A DNA stretch of 7,181 nucleotides from Gemmatimonadota bacterium (lineage in GTDB: Bacteria > Gemmatimonadota > Gemmatimonadetes > Gemmatimonadales > GWC2-71-9): the NCBI GenBank assembly GCA_003221075.1, contig QHUF01000022.1, positions 1 through 7,181 on the forward strand, given 5' to 3'. The notes below the pieces were generated by a model. It did no database searches. It worked only from the letters and a program-made list of their open reading frames with translations, and was not told the DNA's origin. This document shows, in pieces, positions 5,179-7,181 of this stretch. Every line of letters starts with the position of its first letter. The first letter of the stretch is position 1. The translations under genes and the position numbers were made by a program.

Positions 5179-5699
5179 TCAGTGGTGACGCATGCCCCCG
5201 CCAAGCAGGTGATGCAACACGGCTAACAAGAGCAGTATCCCGAGGGCGACGATCGCGAATGTCTTCACCCAGGGAGCGGTGGTGGCGGTCGAGATGGCAT
5301 CGCCCTGCCCACCCACCGCGAGTTGCTTTCGACGGCCGTAAGGGGTCAATCCGCGCGGCTTGTACACATTGAGCACGGTCACCACGAGCAGGATGAAGAG
5401 ACCCGCACTGGGATGGAAGAGATCACCTCCCAGACTGCGGAGCGCTGCGGGATCACCTTCGTGCGCGATGAGCGCCTGGGCGCTAACCGTATGCCGGTCA
5501 ATACTGATCCCAGGGCAAGTGGAACGATCGCGTACCAGCCCGTCAGGTCCATGGCGATCCAAGCCGCACGTACAGTCTCCGCATTCGCCGTTGTCACCGC
5601 GGAAACGCCGAGGACCAGGTACGCCACGACGGCGCCAATCCATCCGATCGAAAACGCGAGATGGACGGTCAGCACCAACTTGCGAACACCAGGGGTCAT
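5179..5699 (-). pseudogene. Frameshifted and internally deleted membrane protein gene (DUF2269-like)
   Basis: From ATG 5697-5699 the frame reads MTPGVRKLVLTVHLAFSIGW, a first membrane segment (about 9-30), a short loop, and a second hydrophobic stretch ending GSVLTG near residue 69, close to 5493. It then drifts into a basic, Ser-rich tail to a stop at 5379. The matching C-terminal half continues in another frame from about 5490: TVSAQALIAHEGDPAALRSL, a membrane segment LFILLVVTVL, the characteristic VLNVYKPRGLTPYGRRK, and a last membrane segment with the end GGGMRHH, stop 5179-5181. Intact relatives, as I recall them, have about 35 further residues (a G-WGLFRHYW stretch and one more membrane helix) between the halves. 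This fits a deletion of roughly 100 bp that also broke the frame. The ATG follows the metal-sensor gene after five bases, with AAGGG just upstream, so it was the fourth gene of that cassette. The function is unknown; the family name is tentative. Confidence 0.65.
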
Positions 5700-5704
5700 G
5701 GCCC

Positions 5705-6130
5705 TTAGTGGTCGGTGTGATCCGTGCGTACGTGAGCGCCGTGCGTCGATCCGTGACGTGCAGCGATCCACGCATGCAGCTCCTGCACTTGCGTCGAGTC
5801 GAGGACGGTTTCGATTTCGGCGGTGGTCTGCTGCATCGCACGCTGCATGTCCGCGTGCACCTGCTGCCAGACGGTTTCGATCTGACCCTGGCGTGCCTTG
5901 AAGATCTGCTGCACGCGCGCGAACTGCTGATCCGAGAGGCGCAGCTCGGTGCGCAGCTCGGCGAGCACCTCGTCATGGTGCCGTGCGACGTCCTGTCTCG
6001 TCGAACTAATCGCTGCGTAGGACGGAGCACTCAGGAGCGTTCGGTCTGCGCCACAACCGACGACGAACCCCATCACAAATGTGGATCCGACGGCGAGCAG
6101 CGCGCGGGTAGATTCGTTCAAGCGGATCAT
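5705..6130 (-). CDS. Exported Spy/CnrX-like periplasmic metal-sensor-type protein
   Basis: This 141-residue protein has a basic start, a hydrophobic segment (about 10-25) and VVGC at 23-26, so it may be a lipoprotein with C26 lipidated or may stay anchored by that helix. The rest is helical and Gln/Glu-rich: RHHDEVLAELRTELRLSDQQ (50-69), then a long amphipathic region with FKARQGQIETVWQQVHADMQ (77-96) and LDSTQVQELHAWIAA (110-124). This is the pattern of Spy/CpxP/ZraP and the CnrX-type periplasmic heavy-metal sensors, with an LS-x-Q-Q motif. The C-terminus is histidine-rich (H126, H130, H133, H138, H141), consistent with metal binding. Its ATG overlaps the stop of the putative anti-sigma gene as ATGA. 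In CnrX-type systems such a protein binds metal outside the membrane and controls the anti-sigma factor; that role here is inferred from context. Confidence 0.72.
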   Translation of the reverse strand: MIRLNESTRALLAVGSTFVMGFVVGCGADRTLLSAPSYAAISSTRQDVARHHDEVLAELRTELRLSDQQFARVQQIFKARQGQIETVWQQVHADMQRAMQQTTAEIETVLDSTQVQELHAWIAARHGSTHGAHVRTDHTDH

Positions 6131-6471
6131 TGTGTACGCTCCAAAGTGAGAGTAGCCAGCAGCGTCGCCATTGTTGGCGGAGCCGCCGCTGTGATGAGCT
6201 GCGCGGCCAGAGGATCGGCTGGCGTAAGGCCGTAGACGGTCACCGCCGAGGCGCGCTCGGGTACGTTGCGGTCTCGATTAGGCAGCCAAAGGAGCGCGAC
6301 GATCACGGTGGTGGCAGCACCGATGGTCAGGGGAACGGAGAACCGGGCGAGTCCATGCCATTGGCGGCTCGCCGCGTTCCGGTACTCCCCTAGCTGACTG
6401 CCGGCGTTCGTGACGACACGATCGGTGAGTCTCTCCCAGTAGCGTGGGTCCTCAGGAAGGCGCGACATCAT
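6127..6471 (-). CDS. Putative single-pass anti-sigma factor (CnrY-like by position and topology)
   Basis: The protein has 114 residues from ATG 6469-6471. A TTG at 6472-6474 and an ATG at 6466-6468 are alternatives; AAAGG six bases before the chosen ATG favours it. The charged N-terminal part (about 1-43, LPEDPRYWERLTDRVV) is predicted cytoplasmic. One membrane helix follows (about 44-64, SVPLTIGAATTVIVALLWLP), then a periplasmic tail of about 50 residues rich in Ala, Thr and Pro. There is no zinc-binding HxxxCxxC, so it is not a ZAS-type anti-sigma. It overlaps the end of the ECF sigma gene by 20 bases and the next gene by four, which strongly suggests co-translation. The anti-sigma role is inferred from topology and from its place between a sigma factor and a periplasmic sensor; the sequence itself is not one I can assign to a named family. 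Confidence 0.6.
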   Translation of the reverse strand: MMSRLPEDPRYWERLTDRVVTNAGSQLGEYRNAASRQWHGLARFSVPLTIGAATTVIVALLWLPNRDRNVPERASAVTVYGLTPADPLAAQLITAAAPPTMATLLATLTLERTQ

Positions 6472-6988
6472 CAACCACCTTTCGCATCGCCTGTCGAGCG
6501 CGGAACACGTGCGTCCGGACCGTTTGGTCGCTCACGCCCAGCGCGGTCGCGACTTCCTTGCTCGAGAATCCCTCTAACACGCACAGCCGGAAACACGCTC
6601 GTTGCATCTCCGATAAAGACGCGATCTCCAGATCGACCTTCGCCTGCAACTCCAGATACTCGACGACCTCGTCTGGCGTCGGCGCCTGATCGGGCTCGCT
6701 CTCATCGAGCGCCGCATGGAGGCGCCGGGTCCGTTCCGCCGCGCCGTCGCGCGCCACATTGCGCAGGATCGTGAAGAACCACGGTGCGAAGGGACGGCTC
6801 ACGTCAAAGCCCCGCAGGGCATTCACGACGCGACGAAACGCTTCCTGGACGATGTCCTCGGCATCCTCGAGCGAATCGCTGAACTCCCAGGCGACCGCGA
6901 GCGCCCGCCGGAGGTAGCGCGAGACGAGCTCGCGGTACATCCGTTCGTTCCCGGCCTGGGCTTCCCGAATGACGTCCCGCTCCGGCAA
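6452..6988 (-). CDS. ECF-type RNA polymerase sigma factor
   Basis: This 178-residue ECF (group 4) sigma factor redirects RNA polymerase to stress promoters. Region 2 covers about 8-90, with the core-binding and -10 elements visible as SLEDAEDIVQEAFRRVVNAL (39-58) and PWFFTILRNVARD (69-81). A variable acidic linker (95-110) leads to region 4, about 115-172, with the helix-turn-helix FSSKEVATALGVSDQTVRTH (141-160), which reads the -35 element. The proposed start is TTG 6986-6988, chosen because no ATG or GTG is found upstream in frame near it and because family members begin close to the DVI-x-x-AQAG segment. Its AGGA is unusually close, and ATG at residue 17 is an alternative but would cut region 2. 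The gene overlaps the putative anti-sigma gene, the usual pairing for a membrane-controlled ECF factor. No promoter was recognised upstream. Confidence 0.92.
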   Translation of the reverse strand: MPERDVIREAQAGNERMYRELVSRYLRRALAVAWEFSDSLEDAEDIVQEAFRRVVNALRGFDVSRPFAPWFFTILRNVARDGAAERTRRLHAALDESEPDQAPTPDEVVEYLELQAKVDLEIASLSEMQRACFRLCVLEGFSSKEVATALGVSDQTVRTHVFRARQAMRKVVDDVAPS

Positions 6989-7181
6989 GTCCTGAATACG
7001 GAGCCCTCGCGTGATGGCTGACTCTTTACATATGTACTGCCAACGGGTGGCCGTCGTTTACAGGGCCGTGCCCAGCAGCGGTCGATTGAAGAATCCGCCG
7101 TTCGTCGTAAGTATTGAGGCAACGGTGAGGAGGGGCCGCTGAGCGGAGTGCCGCTGAAGAGCGCTGGCCGTGCAGGATTAC
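6989..7181. other. Upstream region of the ECF sigma operon, no gene seen
   Basis: I find no convincing coding frame, RNA gene or strong promoter here. TTGGCA and TATGTA lie near each other on the minus strand (about 7030-7045) but not at promoter spacing. The right end (about 7130-7181) may belong to the control region of a gene outside the window. Confidence 0.4.

Noticed and set aside
5360..6235. Plus-strand frame of 291 codons opposite the sensor and membrane genes
   Set aside because: It crosses two minus-strand genes, has shadow-type composition, and the minus-strand products have clear signal and membrane features.
7020..7065. Possible promoter for the ECF operon (TTGGCA, TATGTA, GTAAAC)
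   Set aside because: No pair of hexamers has a spacing of 16-18 bases for the sigma-70 type, nor a convincing ECF-type -35/-10 pair.
1..7181. CRISPR array, insertion sequence, prophage or integration site
   Set aside because: No regularly spaced repeats, transposase, integrase or tRNA-end duplication was seen. The 28-bp palindrome and the heptamers are single local elements.

Overview
This is a GC-rich bacterial chromosomal window. The gene content and the style of its ECF-sigma/sensor cassette suggest Gemmatimonadota or a similar soil or sediment phylum, but this is a tentative, gene-style judgement and no taxonomic marker is present. All recognisable genes lie on the minus strand. The only coding-like signal on the plus strand is a tiny P-type ATPase relic.

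Right half, read on the minus strand from 7181 down. About 190 bp without a gene is followed by an overlapping cassette: an ECF sigma factor (6988-6452), a single-pass putative anti-sigma protein (6471-6127) and an exported Spy/CnrX-like periplasmic metal-sensor-like protein (6130-5705). The layout resembles the CnrH/CnrY/CnrX metal-response modules. Directly downstream is a membrane protein gene broken by an internal deletion and frameshift (5699-5179). Past that, on the plus strand, is a fragment that keeps only the GDGVNDAPAL hinge signature of a P-type ATPase. This looks like a metal-response locus whose output genes are decaying.

Middle. A tRNA-Thr(CGT) gene (5037-4966) is followed by a strong hairpin terminator. 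A small DUF2188-type gene (4863-4639) has a consensus-like promoter in front of it.

Left half. This is a branched-chain amino acid operon in the order leuA, ilvB, ACT regulatory domain, ilvC. It is preceded by an apparently undescribed leucine attenuator: a 31-residue leader peptide with nine leucines in a 13-residue stretch, a pause-type hairpin, a 13-bp antiterminator pairing and a 9-bp terminator hairpin with a U-run just before the leuA ribosome site. leuA makes 2-isopropylmalate for leucine. ilvB makes acetolactate with the ACT subunit. ilvC reduces it towards valine and leucine precursors.

The most unusual feature is that the ACT-domain gene has no stop codon. It reads in frame, through a 28-bp perfect palindrome, into ilvC. 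This gives a potential ACT-ketol-acid reductoisomerase fusion, while ilvC also keeps its own Shine-Dalgarno site and ATG. A second repeat-like tract (GGTRTCA heptamers plus a C-rich run) sits in frame in the interdomain linker of ilvB. The same operon thus appears to have absorbed two intergenic-type repeats into its coding sequence.
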